A stretch of 64,000 bases of DNA from CAYWNA01 sp964459305 (lineage in GTDB: Bacteria; Planctomycetota; Planctomycetia; Pirellulales; Pirellulaceae). Where the stretch lies: NCBI GenBank assembly GCA_964459305.1, contig CAYWNA010000006.1:62001-126000 (forward strand), written 5' to 3'. The position numbers and the translations under genes are program-made. Shown piece after piece: positions 8,255-17,332 of the stretch (position 1 is its first letter; every line of letters begins with the position of its first letter). The notes below the pieces were generated by a model. The model ran no database searches. It was not told the DNA's origin and saw only the letters and a program-made list of their open reading frames with translations.

Positions 8255-10939
8255 CTAAGCATACAAGGGATTTGGAGTATCCGCGTCGATGTTCAACTTC
8301 TGCATGGCTTCGACGACACGGGACCGATCAATCTGACCCTCGCACGCAAGTGCCGAAAGGGTTGCGAAGGTGATCCATCGAGCATCGACTTCGAAGAAGT
8401 CTCGCAGGGATACTCGATCTTCGCTGCGGCCGAAGCCGTCTGTGCCCAGCGAAATCAGGTCGCGCGGCATCCATTTGGCAACGCCGTCGGGCATGGCCTT
8501 CAAGTAGTCCGACGCGGCGACGATCGCGCCTTGCGTGTTGGAAAGCTGTTCGGTCACAAATGCCGTACGCGGCTCGTTATCCGGATGCAACATGTTCCAT
8601 CGCTCGACATCCAACGCGTCGCGGCGCAATTCCGTGTAGCTGGTAACCGACCAGACATCCGCCGCGACGTCGTAATCATCGGCGAGCATCTGTTGGGCCT
8701 TCACGACCTCGTTGAGGATCGCCCCGCTGCCAAGCAACTGGGCCCGCAGTTCGGTTTTCGCCGAATCGGCCGGCTTGAGAAGGTACATCCCCCGAAGGAT
8801 ACCGTCGTCGCAGCCTTCCGGTTTCGTCGGATGGGCGTAGGTCTCGTTGCCGACCGTGAGGTAGTAAAACAGCTCCTCTTGGTCGCCGTACATCTTCTGA
8901 ATGCCGTCTCGGATGATGGCCGCAATCTCGAAGGCATAGGCCGGGTCGTAGCAGCGAACATTGGGAACGACGCTGAATAGTAGATGCGAGTGACCGTCCT
9001 GGTGCTGAAGGCCTTCGCCGGCCAACGTCGTGCGACCGGCCGTTCCACCGATCATGAAACCGCGACAACGCATATCCCCCGCCGCCCAGACCAGATCGCC
9101 GATCCGTTGAAAGCCAAACATCGAATAGTAGATATAGAACGGAATCGTGTGAACATTGTGGGCCGAGCAGGACGTTCCCGCGCTGATGAACGAACTCATC
9201 GAACCTGCTTCGTTGATTCCTTCTTCCAGGATCTGGCCGTCCTTGGCTTCCTTGTAATACAGCAGTGTGTCGCTGTCGACAGGCTCGTACAATTGACCGA
9301 CGTGCGAGTAAATCCCGACCTGCCGGAACAACGCCTCCATGCCGAACGTGCGAGCCTCGTCGGGGACAATCGGCACGATGTGGTTGCCCATCGACTTGTC
9401 TCGCAGCAGTTTGGCGAGTAGTCGAACGAACACCATCGTCGTCGAAACGTCGCGGTCGCCGGAGCCGGCGTCAAACTCACCATAGACATCGCTTGCCGGC
9501 ATCTCGAATGTGACCGGCACCGACGTACGCCGAGTCGGGACATGACCGCCGAGCGCCTCGACCCGCTCGCGGATATACTGCATTTCGATGCTGTCATCGG
9601 CGGGGCGATAGAATGGTGCTTCGCCGATATCCGCGTCCGAGATCGGGATGTCGAAACGGTCGCGGAAGTGAACCATTTCCTGTTCGTTCAACTTCTTCTG
9701 CTGGTGGGTGATATTCTGGCCTTCTCCTGCTTCGCCCAGGCCGTATCCCTTGATTGTCTTGGCCAAGATGACGGTTGGAGCCCCCTCGTGTTCGAACGCC
9801 GATTTGTAGGCGGAATACACTTTGCCGGGATCGTGGCCGCCCAGTCGCAGATACCACAACTGGTCATCGCTCAGGTGACTCACCATTCTTTCCAGCCGGG
9901 GATCATTGCCGAATACGTGTTCGCGAATGTAGGCACCGCCTTCGACCCGTAACTTCTGGTACTCGCCGTCCAGCAAGCGGCCAAGCTTGCGCACCAGCGC
10001 GCTGTCGGTGTCTTTCTCGAAAAGCGGATCCCAGTCGCTTCCCCACAGAACCTTGATGACGTTCCAGCCCGAACCGCGGAAGTTGGCCTCCAACTCTTGA
10101 ATGATCTTGCCGTTCCCACGGACGGGGCCGTCCAATCGTTGGAGGTTGCAGTTCACGACCCAAACTAGATTGTCCAATCGCTCGCGAGCCGCCAACGAGA
10201 TGGCGCCCAGTGATTCAGGCTCGTCCGACTCGCCGTCGCCGACGAAGCACCAGACCTTGGCGCCCCGGTACGGCTGAAGCCCACGATCGTCCAGATACCT
10301 CATGAAGCGTGCACGGTAGATCGACTGAAGCGGACCGAGGCCCATGGATACGGTCGGATACTCCCAGAAATCGGGCATCAACCAAGGGTGCGGATAGCTC
10401 GACAGGCCGCCGCCCGCTTTAAGCTCGCGCCGGAAATTGACCAGTTTCTCTTCGGACAGCCGCCCGTCGACAAAGGCGCGGGCGTAGACGCCGGGCGAAG
10501 CGTGTCCCTGGAAGAAGACGACGTCACCTCCGCAGTCGTGCTGTTTTCCGCGGAAGAAATGATTGAATCCGACTTCGTAAAGCGTTGCGCTGGACGCATA
10601 CGTCGAAATATGGCCGCCGATGCCCGCAGTCTCACGATTGGCGCGAACCACCATCGCCATCGCGTTCCAACGAATGATACTTTTGATCCGACGTTCGATT
10701 TCGCGGTTGCCGGGATAGGGCGGCTGCTTGTCCGGCGCAATGGTGTTCATGTATGGGGTTTGGCTGGTTACCGGCAGCACCACCCCCTTCTTCTGCGCAT
10801 GGATTTGCAGCACCCGCAGCAGTCGCCGCACCTCGTCTGGGCCCTTCTGACGAAAGACGTCATCCAAGGAATCAAGCCAATCTTGAGTTCCCTCGGTTGT
10901 CTCCAGATCGTCTGCTGTTCGATCCGTATGGATGCTCAT
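8255..10939 (-). CDS. aceE: Pyruvate dehydrogenase E1 component, homodimeric type
   Basis: Thiamine-diphosphate enzyme that decarboxylates pyruvate and acetylates the lipoyl group of E2. It has 894 residues, and the sequence is collinear with E. coli AceE throughout. Examples are NHFFRG, GDVVFFQGHASPGVYARAF, SSYPHPWLMPDFWEYPTVSM, the ThDP-binding GDGES...NCNLQRLDGPVRGNGK, GGHDPGKVYSAY, IPFYIYYSMFGFQRIGDL and the C-terminal LGTDGFGRSEDR. The ATG at 10939 is preferred over an in-frame TTG at 10990 because MSIHTDR gives the family-length N-terminus. It is the first gene of a minus-strand aceE-aceF-lpd operon, so the whole complex is encoded together. The homodimeric E1 type, rather than E1alpha/beta, is a useful trait of this organism. 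Confidence 0.97.
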   Translation of the reverse strand: MSIHTDRTADDLETTEGTQDWLDSLDDVFRQKGPDEVRRLLRVLQIHAQKKGVVLPVTSQTPYMNTIAPDKQPPYPGNREIERRIKSIIRWNAMAMVVRANRETAGIGGHISTYASSATLYEVGFNHFFRGKQHDCGGDVVFFQGHASPGVYARAFVDGRLSEEKLVNFRRELKAGGGLSSYPHPWLMPDFWEYPTVSMGLGPLQSIYRARFMRYLDDRGLQPYRGAKVWCFVGDGESDEPESLGAISLAARERLDNLVWVVNCNLQRLDGPVRGNGKIIQELEANFRGSGWNVIKVLWGSDWDPLFEKDTDSALVRKLGRLLDGEYQKLRVEGGAYIREHVFGNDPRLERMVSHLSDDQLWYLRLGGHDPGKVYSAYKSAFEHEGAPTVILAKTIKGYGLGEAGEGQNITHQQKKLNEQEMVHFRDRFDIPISDADIGEAPFYRPADDSIEMQYIRERVEALGGHVPTRRTSVPVTFEMPASDVYGEFDAGSGDRDVSTTMVFVRLLAKLLRDKSMGNHIVPIVPDEARTFGMEALFRQVGIYSHVGQLYEPVDSDTLLYYKEAKDGQILEEGINEAGSMSSFISAGTSCSAHNVHTIPFYIYYSMFGFQRIGDLVWAAGDMRCRGFMIGGTAGRTTLAGEGLQHQDGHSHLLFSVVPNVRCYDPAYAFEIAAIIRDGIQKMYGDQEELFYYLTVGNETYAHPTKPEGCDDGILRGMYLLKPADSAKTELRAQLLGSGAILNEVVKAQQMLADDYDVAADVWSVTSYTELRRDALDVERWNMLHPDNEPRTAFVTEQLSNTQGAIVAASDYLKAMPDGVAKWMPRDLISLGTDGFGRSEDRVSLRDFFEVDARWITFATLSALACEGQIDRSRVVEAMQKLNIDADTPNPLYA

Positions 10940-11521
10940 CGCTGAAAAACCTGACTTGTTTGGGTGGCTCCAGATCTGTGTGTCAGGCAATTGTATCAGG
11001 GTGCCTCAGACGGTAAAGGCACCGCTCGACCTCCCTGCCGGCGCTCGCGCCTCAAGGCCGAAGGTGGCTTCGTGGGCGCGGTCGTTCGGGACAAACGGAT
11101 GTTATACTCGTATGAAAGGAACGCGATGAAATCGACACCGTAGTGCCTATGCGGAAATGGGGGAAGATCGGTAGGTGGCGGGACGGTCTGTTTGCCAAGG
11201 ATCTGTACGCTGAAACCGCAAGCCGGAGAAGCACGAACCGGATTGGGCAAAACGGTTGATTGACCCGGGTGGCTACGGTATCCATACGGTTCGCGTGCCC
11301 ACCGGGAACGCAACCACTGCTGGTGAGTGTCGGCAAATTCCTCGTCTAACCGCAAGCCGGAGGCATGCGCGAAGGCGGGTCCGATGAAGCCGCGCACGCC
11401 TCCGGCTTGCGGTTAAGCGACGGAAACCAGGGCCGATGTCGCGACCTTCACCCGCCGAGCGAAGCCTTCCGAATCAGGCTGACCCAGCCATCGAACACGG
11501 AACCCCTTTGGCACCCCCAAC
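10940..11521. other. Non-coding stretch upstream of aceE
   Basis: About 580 nt between the divergent aceE and the WD40 pseudogene. It holds one full palindromic repeat (11347-11415) and an isolated half-site of the same family (accgcaagccggag at 11215-11228). It must also contain the aceE promoter, which I could not pick out with confidence. No supported ORF. Confidence 0.5.
11347..11415. repeat. Palindromic repeat (CCGCAAGCCGGAGGC family)
   Basis: Perfect 18-nt inverted arms at 11347-11364 and 11398-11415, extending inward with one mismatch to about 11371/11388. The element is 69 nt long. A single arm-like half-site occurs 120 nt upstream at 11215. It is intergenic, between aceE and the WD40 pseudogene. 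Confidence 0.9.
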
Positions 11522-12020
11522 ATGCTCGTGAGAAACACAACTCTCGCCGGCTCAGAGAACTACATTGCGTGGAGTCCGGATGGAAAGACTCTTGCGTCTG
11601 CGAGCTACGATGCACGCGTGCGGTTGTGGCAAGTTGACGGTACGCTACAGTCGGAACTAGAAGGACATACAAACGTTGTATATTGCGTCTCCTGGAGCCC
11701 CGATGGAAAGAGGCTCGTATCTGCCAGTAGCGACGGCACGATTCGGTTGTGGCAAGCGGACGGCACGCCCGGTCCAATTCTCGAAGGACACACTGCGACG
11801 GTGAAGTCCGTGTCGTGGAGTCCCGATGGACAGCAGATTGTGTCAGTAAGTGGACTTGGCACCATCCAACTGTGGCGGAATGACGGCTCACTCGGGCCCG
11901 TGATCGAGGGAGCGAACATGCATGTCACTGATCTCGCCTGGAACCCGAATGGTCGCCAGATTGCGTTCGTCGGTAGCGGAAGACCGGTGCGTGTATGGCA
12001 AGTAGACGGGACGGCGGGGC

Positions 12021-12154
12021 AGCCTTGATCATAACTCCGGCAGTTGCCAGCAGTGACAGCATAGTAACCCGAAGCGTAAGCGAGGAATGCAGCGAACTAC
12101 AGCCTCCTCCTCGGTTACGCTTCGGGTTTCGATGCCGGAGTTACGATCAAGGCT
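12021..12154. mobile_element. MITE-like element with terminal inverted repeats and 9-bp target duplication
   Basis: A 134-nt insertion inside the WD40 gene. The terminal inverted repeats of 22 nt (12021-12042, starting AGCCTTGATC; 12133-12154, ending GATCAAGGCT) match at 21 positions. Direct repeats CGGCGGGGC flank it at 12012-12020 and 12155-12163, as expected of a target-site duplication. There is no coding capacity, so a transposase would have to act in trans. It carries an inner palindrome of a different repeat family (12066-12128). Confidence 0.85.
12066..12128. repeat. Palindromic repeat (AACCCGAAGCG family) nested in the MITE
   Basis: Inverted 21-nt arms at 12066-12086 and 12108-12128 with one mismatch. 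The same family occurs in-frame in two DUF4838 genes (42769-42830 and 47922-47983), where it encodes TRSVSEG. Here it forms the inner part of the 134-nt element. Confidence 0.85.
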
Positions 12155-13606
12155 CGGCGGGGCCGTTGCTTGAGGGACACGAATTCGGAAGCATTCCGAC
12201 TATGGCTTGGAGTCCCGATGGCCAGCTGCTGGCTTCGGGCAGCGGGGACAGGACGGCTCGCCTGTGGCAGGCGGACGGTACGCCAGGGCCGGTGCTATCA
12301 GGACATCTTGGTGAGGTCAACTCTGTGACGTGGGCACCGGATGGAAATCACCTGGCATCGGGAGACGAAAGCGGCGTAATCCGTGTGTGGAACGCATAAG
12401 ATGGCACACCGGAATGGTCCGCAATTCGACTGGCCGGGGAAAACTCGGTCGCCTTTAGCGCCGCCGGGCAGATCATCTACGGCGACCCTGAGGGCATTGA
12501 AGAGGAACTGGTTTACTTGGTCGAGAAGCCTGACGGCGGCATTGCGTTATTGAAAGCGTCGCAGTTCCAAGAACTCGTTGTCATGGCACAGGCGAGAATG
12601 GAGCAGCAGCTCAAAAGAAAGCAGTCGGCTCCTTCGGGAGGTGACGCACCGCCACTTGCTGTTGCCCCATTCGACGTCGAGCAGGCCAAGAAGCATCGGC
12701 AAGCATGGGCCGAGTATCTGGGGTTGCCCGTCGAGTTCGAGAACTCCATCGGCATGAAGATGGTGCTGGTACCGCCCGGCGAGTTCATCATGGGGACTCA
12801 AGACGAGGAACGCCAACGGCTGGTCGAATCGGCCCCCGAGACGGGGAAGGCGAAAGAGCTACGAACCAGCGAAGGTCCGCAACATTCGGTTCGCTTGACC
12901 GATCCATTCTACATGAGTATCCACGAAGTGACCGTCGGTCAGTTCCGCCAGTTCGCAAAGACAAGCGGCTTCGAGACATATGGCGAACGGGGTGGAGGAG
13001 GCCTCGGTCCGTACGATGGGAAGCAAGTCAAACGCCCGGAATTCGTCTGGCACAGTCCAGGATTCGGACAGCACGACGATCATCCTGTCGTCCAAATGTC
13101 TTTGAAGGATGCTTGGGTGTTCTGCCAATGGCGGTCCGAGAAGGAAGTCCGTCGCTACGCGGTTCCGTCCGAGGCGCAATGGGAGTACGCCTGCCGCGCT
13201 GGAAGCCAAGATCTTTGGCCTTTTGGCGACGATAAGGACGAACTCGATCTGTATGCTTGGTTCGGAGGGGAGTTAACGAGTCCCACGCATCCGGTCGGTC
13301 TTAAACAGGCCAATGCATTCGGGTTGTTCGACACACTAGGAAACGCATATGAATGGACCAATGACCTATACGCCAACGACTACTACGCAAATTCGCCGTC
13401 CGTCAACCCGGATGGACCGACCGAAGGAGAGAGGCACGTCCTGAGAGGCGGGTGTTTCAGGAATGGACCGTACACCGCGCGTCCTGGGACGCGGTGCATC
13501 GCGACAGGTCCTGGTACGGCGTGCCACCACTGGCCAGGCTATCAGTAATCCAACGCGGAAGTATTAGGGGCGCCCCGTTTGGGGCTGTGGATGCCTCGGC
13601 AACGCC

Positions 13607-13657
13607 GCCCCAGGGTTGCGCGACGCTCGCTACGGTCGCGTCGCTCCACCCTGGGCT
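13607..13657. repeat. Palindromic repeat between the FGE pseudogene and the GH38-like gene
   Basis: Inverted arms of about 20 nt (13607-13626, gcccCAGGGttgcgcgacgc type; right arm to 13657 ending CACCCTGGGCT) around the core gctacggtc. It lies in the 196-nt gap between two convergent genes, where it could also act as a bidirectional terminator hairpin. No T-tract is evident. Confidence 0.75.
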
Positions 13658-13744
13658 GGCTTAGGGTCGTCCCTTCGGGACTGGAACAAAAACGGGCACC
13701 AAGCGAGTGAATGCCTTCTCTCACAACGGCCGACAACTCCTCCT

Positions 13745-16456
13745 TCACTCGTCGAGCGATCTCTTCAGGATCAAGCTGACGGGGGCGTAGTGTTTCAGGG
13801 GAACGTTCAGCCGGCCTTCGTGAACGCCGATCGGATCGCCGAGCGGTCGGCCGCGAAGGTCGCAGGGTTGGGCTTTGGTGACTCGGAGTCCGGCTGGCAG
13901 ACGAATGCGGCAATTGCGGTCACGGCCGGTTTGTTCCCACAGTCGGAGCAGAACGCCCTTGCCGTCTGGATTGGGTCCAAACGCCGTTGCCAGAACGCCT
14001 TTTGCCGATAGCTCCAAACCGGATTGCGCCGGCGGCAGCTTCCCGGCCAGGCCGTCGGCGTAGATCGCCATGCAATTCGTGCGTGCCTCCCACGACGGTG
14101 TGATCAGATCTCTTTCGACTTGATCGTCCTCGGCAGCCCAGAGACGCACGCCGGATGACCACGAACCGGAGGTCCACTGCTGAAAGTTGGTGCCCCACAC
14201 GTTGTTGAACAGATTCACGAAGAGAACCGGCGGACGATCGCCCAACTGGCCGGTATGGCGGTACAGTCCTGGCCGTCCGATGCTCACCAACGGGCTGTCG
14301 ATCGGACAGACACCAATGCTTGCCGCCTCCGTGCCGCTGACCATCATCCCGCTGGTCAGGCAAAACACGTCGAAGTTGGACCCGCGAGCCATATCTTCGG
14401 CTGGATCGACGATGCATCCCAGTCGGCCCAGCCGGTACTTCGGCTTGTCCACGGCCAGCGGCAGGCAAAGCCAACCCGCCTCGGGCCACTGGTCCGGCCG
14501 TTTGTTGTGGAACGACCAAACCAAATCGACATGCGGCCGATCGCGGTACAGTGTGACTTGCAGAGACACGCTTTCCGCGCCTTGCTCGCTGGCCGCAGCC
14601 GTCATGATGGCCGACACAGACACATCGGTTCGCTGCAGGCGAAGCGTAAACTCGCCGGGTGATGAAGCGGTGTACGGGACCTGATCGGCTGGCGGCATAT
14701 TACCCCGGGCAAAGTGCGGGGACCAGCCCGGAACGTATTTCAGATATTGGTCGAAGTAACGGCCAATGTTGTCTTGATCAAGTCGTTCGTAGAGATATTG
14801 CCCTAGACCATACTCGGATCGATTGTCGACCAACTCGCGACCCGAACGTTTGTCAAGTATCGATGTGATCACGCCGCGCGACGAGTTGACCTGCACCCGG
14901 TACCATCGGTTTTCGATGGCGGCCGATTTGTCGTCTGCCGCCAATCCGGCGTCGGCTTCCACTTTCTCGGCTGGCACGTACGTACGGTAACCCATGGGCG
15001 GAACGTCCTGAGCCACGAAGCGAATTGCCTCGCCTTCGACTTCGACCGGAACGGTGACGCCGCTGGCCACGTCCTTCAAGCCGGGAAACTTGCCTGGCGG
15101 CGCGTCCACCGAGACGATTCCGTCTCTGGCCCAAGGCAGCGAGTTGAACACGACGACCCTGGGGCCATTGGCGCCGGTCGCCCGGCCCAAGAGACTCATG
15201 TTCCCCGACAGCGCCGGCTCGATTGCCGCCTCCGCGTCGTGAATCCACGCGCCCTTCTCGGCCCACGATTCTTCGAGCCGCTTGTAGTGTCCTTGAGCTC
15301 TTTTTGCGCTCCAGTCCTCTCCATAGTGGTAGCCGAAGGGACTCATCGAATATCCCCATGTATGCTCGCCGAACATCAGGGTCCCTTCGTACGCGCCAGC
15401 TACCGTGTCGCTAGGATCGGCCGAGTTGATCCCCCACGTGCCAAGCAACGTCGCTAGGCTCTCCAACGCGGCAGTGCGCTGCCGCAGCCGGCGCGCTGTC
15501 TGAGTCTCTGTCGGCATGGACATGATTCCGTGGATCCAGGTGTCCGGCATGTCGGCGCGGATCACAGGCAAATCGGGATTCTCTTTGAGAATGGCATCGG
15601 CGAAATCGGAAAGCCGCCCCATGTGTATTTTCACGCCGGGCAGTTCGCTGCGTGCCGTATCCAAGAGCCTTTTCACGTCATCCGGCGTTGGCGGACCGTG
15701 GTTATCGCCGCTATGGATCAGGCCAAGCCACGTTCGATGGGGCCAGTCCTTAGGCGGATGGATACCGCTGCCATAACCGCTGGCTTCGTACATCGTCAGA
15801 ACGCGAGAGCCGTCGGGGCCTTCCCACCAGAAGAGCCGCGGGACTTCGGGAGAACCGCTGGCCGAGTTGCAGCCGATGTGGAAGAACTCGACCCCGGAGT
15901 GGGCGAGCACGGTGGGCAAAATCCACGTATGCGATGGGACGTCAGTCATTTTGGCGTCGCGAGCCAAAGGCATGTTGAACTCGCGAGACAAGTTCGACGA
16001 GAATCGCATTCCGCGTACCAGATCCTCCAGGTCGAGCGACTCGGTATGCGTCGTTGCCGGCAGCGCGTGCCACACGAGTTGGCCCTGACGAATTGCCTCC
16101 TCGATCCGCTTCCTGCGTTCGGGCGTTTGCCCGGGCCAGAGTATCTGTGCCATCGGCCAGCCGGACAGTGTCCACGCGAACCGATGCTCCGCCGGCAGGT
16201 CACGGGACGCGTCACACGCAGACAACGCCTTGTCGATCATCGACGTGCGGTACCGCGTCACCACGTTGCGGGCCAAATCCGTGTATCCGATGTCGAAATG
16301 CGTCTTGAAGACGACGATCACCTGCTCCAGTTTCGGAGGCTTTTCGTCGGCGCCCTCCTCGGCCCGCGTGCGCGCAGGATAGAAAGCGTTCCCCAAGCAC
16401 ACGCCCACCAAGAGACTGGTTGAGCAGACAAGCCGCTTGCGTCGCGAGATGTTCAT
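13745..16456 (-). CDS. Secreted GH38-like glycoside hydrolase (alpha-mannosidase-related)
   Basis: A 903-residue secreted protein. After a short basic N-terminus there is a signal-like hydrophobic stretch (LVCSTSLLVGVCLGNAF). The catalytic-type domain opens with THFDIGYTDL at about residue 52, the metal-binding HxDxG motif of GH38 alpha-mannosidases. It continues with TLSGWPMAQIL, VWHALPATTHTESLDLEDLVRG and MTDVPSHTW, then a long beta-sandwich C-terminal half (VVFNSLPWARDGIVSV and following). It fits the divergent GH38-type family found in planctomycetes better than classical mannosidases, so the sugar is uncertain. The ATG at 16456 is preceded by GGAG at 9 nt; the TTG at 16471 is less likely. 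The gene is monocistronic and convergent with the WD40/FGE pseudogene. Confidence 0.8.
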   Translation of the reverse strand: MNISRRKRLVCSTSLLVGVCLGNAFYPARTRAEEGADEKPPKLEQVIVVFKTHFDIGYTDLARNVVTRYRTSMIDKALSACDASRDLPAEHRFAWTLSGWPMAQILWPGQTPERRKRIEEAIRQGQLVWHALPATTHTESLDLEDLVRGMRFSSNLSREFNMPLARDAKMTDVPSHTWILPTVLAHSGVEFFHIGCNSASGSPEVPRLFWWEGPDGSRVLTMYEASGYGSGIHPPKDWPHRTWLGLIHSGDNHGPPTPDDVKRLLDTARSELPGVKIHMGRLSDFADAILKENPDLPVIRADMPDTWIHGIMSMPTETQTARRLRQRTAALESLATLLGTWGINSADPSDTVAGAYEGTLMFGEHTWGYSMSPFGYHYGEDWSAKRAQGHYKRLEESWAEKGAWIHDAEAAIEPALSGNMSLLGRATGANGPRVVVFNSLPWARDGIVSVDAPPGKFPGLKDVASGVTVPVEVEGEAIRFVAQDVPPMGYRTYVPAEKVEADAGLAADDKSAAIENRWYRVQVNSSRGVITSILDKRSGRELVDNRSEYGLGQYLYERLDQDNIGRYFDQYLKYVPGWSPHFARGNMPPADQVPYTASSPGEFTLRLQRTDVSVSAIMTAAASEQGAESVSLQVTLYRDRPHVDLVWSFHNKRPDQWPEAGWLCLPLAVDKPKYRLGRLGCIVDPAEDMARGSNFDVFCLTSGMMVSGTEAASIGVCPIDSPLVSIGRPGLYRHTGQLGDRPPVLFVNLFNNVWGTNFQQWTSGSWSSGVRLWAAEDDQVERDLITPSWEARTNCMAIYADGLAGKLPPAQSGLELSAKGVLATAFGPNPDGKGVLLRLWEQTGRDRNCRIRLPAGLRVTKAQPCDLRGRPLGDPIGVHEGRLNVPLKHYAPVSLILKRSLDE

Positions 16457-17332
16457 GGTTTCTTTCTCCAAACTCTCTTAGTTCGTATTCTGCCACTTCA
16501 TTTCGACTCTGACACCACTGCCGGGTTTCGCTGCTTTGGAATGTGCCAGCTCCTTCAAGACCAGCCGATAACCTTGCCTGCGGCATTGACTCGAAAAAGT
16601 GATCCGCTCGAAAGGCAGAGAATGGTTGCAAGAAGGATGCACCGGCGCATGGCTCGGCTCCGCGTGGTGGGCTGACGTAACGACGTGTATGGTAGCACAA
16701 AGTGAACGTGCTGACCGCTCAAACGGCACTTCAACTTCAACGATTTCAATACGGGTCTCTGGCTGCCCATTGCATTGGGGTGCGGAGTCTGGTTCGCGTT
16801 CACGCTCCTTGCTCCAAGGACCTGCGACATTCTTCTAGCCCAGATTTCTCACGACATGGTAGGCCGGAACGAGCAAACGCTGCTCCTGCCGGAGCTTCGG
16901 TCGCTCCTATCGATAATCCTATCTCCACAGACTGTGAATCGGGTTGTGTGCGTTTGTGCTGTTCCGGCAGCATCGTGCGACCTTGTTCCGGCCTACCGTG
17001 AGAAGTCCGCGCTAGGTCTGTTGCCGTGTGCATAACCGCCCTACGCTTGGCTTGTGCTGATGAGCTACCCATGGAACGCCTACATCGTTTGGAAATCGAC
17101 AGACTTCGGAAGAACTGAACGACAAACGACACGTTTGGAAGGAGAAGCTGTTGGCCACACAGGAATGCCTCGTTGCGTAGCTCAATGGGAAGCGGATAAT
17201 TGTTGCAGCGGTTTCCTTATCGCATCTAAGTTAGTTATCATGGCTCGCAGCAAAAAACAACACGAGCACAAATGACCCGGCCATCGGTGTTGGTGTTACG
17301 GGAAATCGAAACGATCATGCAAGGAGGTACAC
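16457..17332. other. Long non-coding stretch
   Basis: About 875 nt between the divergent GH38-like gene and the next plus-strand gene. It contains one large inverted repeat (16859-16996). No credible ORF or RNA gene was seen. A strong ribosome binding site (AAGGAGGT) lies at its right end, at about 17320. Confidence 0.5.
16859..16996. repeat. Inverted repeat with GTAGGCCGGAAC ends
   Basis: Perfect 12-nt terminal inverted repeats gtaggccggaac (16859-16870) and gttccggcctac (16985-16996) bound a 138-nt segment. Internal matches such as ctgccgg/ccggcag add partial pairing. The size and terminal repeats resemble the 134-nt MITE at 12021. No flanking duplication longer than a few bases is evident. 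Confidence 0.65.

Larger units (their letters stand above)
11522..13548 (+). pseudogene. Broken WD40-repeat / formylglycine-generating-enzyme-fold protein gene
   Basis: One ancestral gene now split into three open pieces: 11522-12028, about 12164-12399 and 12400-13548. The first two encode WD40 blades with the repeated linker WQADGTPGPxLEGH and core SWSPDGxxLxSxSxDGTIRLW. The third has a short coiled linker, then an FGE/SUMF1-like (sulfatase-modifying-factor fold) domain starting NSIGMKMVLVPPGEFIMG and containing SEAQWEYACRAG, GNAYEWTNDLY and HVLRGGCFRNG. A 134-nt element plus a 9-nt target duplication (143 nt in all) shifts the frame and adds a TGA. Removing it restores VDGTAGPLLEGH exactly. 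A lone TAA codon at 12397-12399 (VWNA*DGTPEW) is a second lesion. The usual C-terminal GFRVV-type ending of the family is also missing, which may be a third. The upstream N-terminal portion of such proteins may also be missing. Confidence 0.85.

Noticed and set aside
7139..8980. 613-residue open frame on the plus strand
   Set aside because: It is antisense to E2 and aceE, both certain genes. The composition is that of a reverse-frame shadow in GC-rich DNA.
12021..12399. Short second frame of the WD40 gene read as an independent gene with its own start
   Set aside because: Its N-terminal part is translated MITE sequence; the rest continues the upstream WD40 blades in register once the element is removed.
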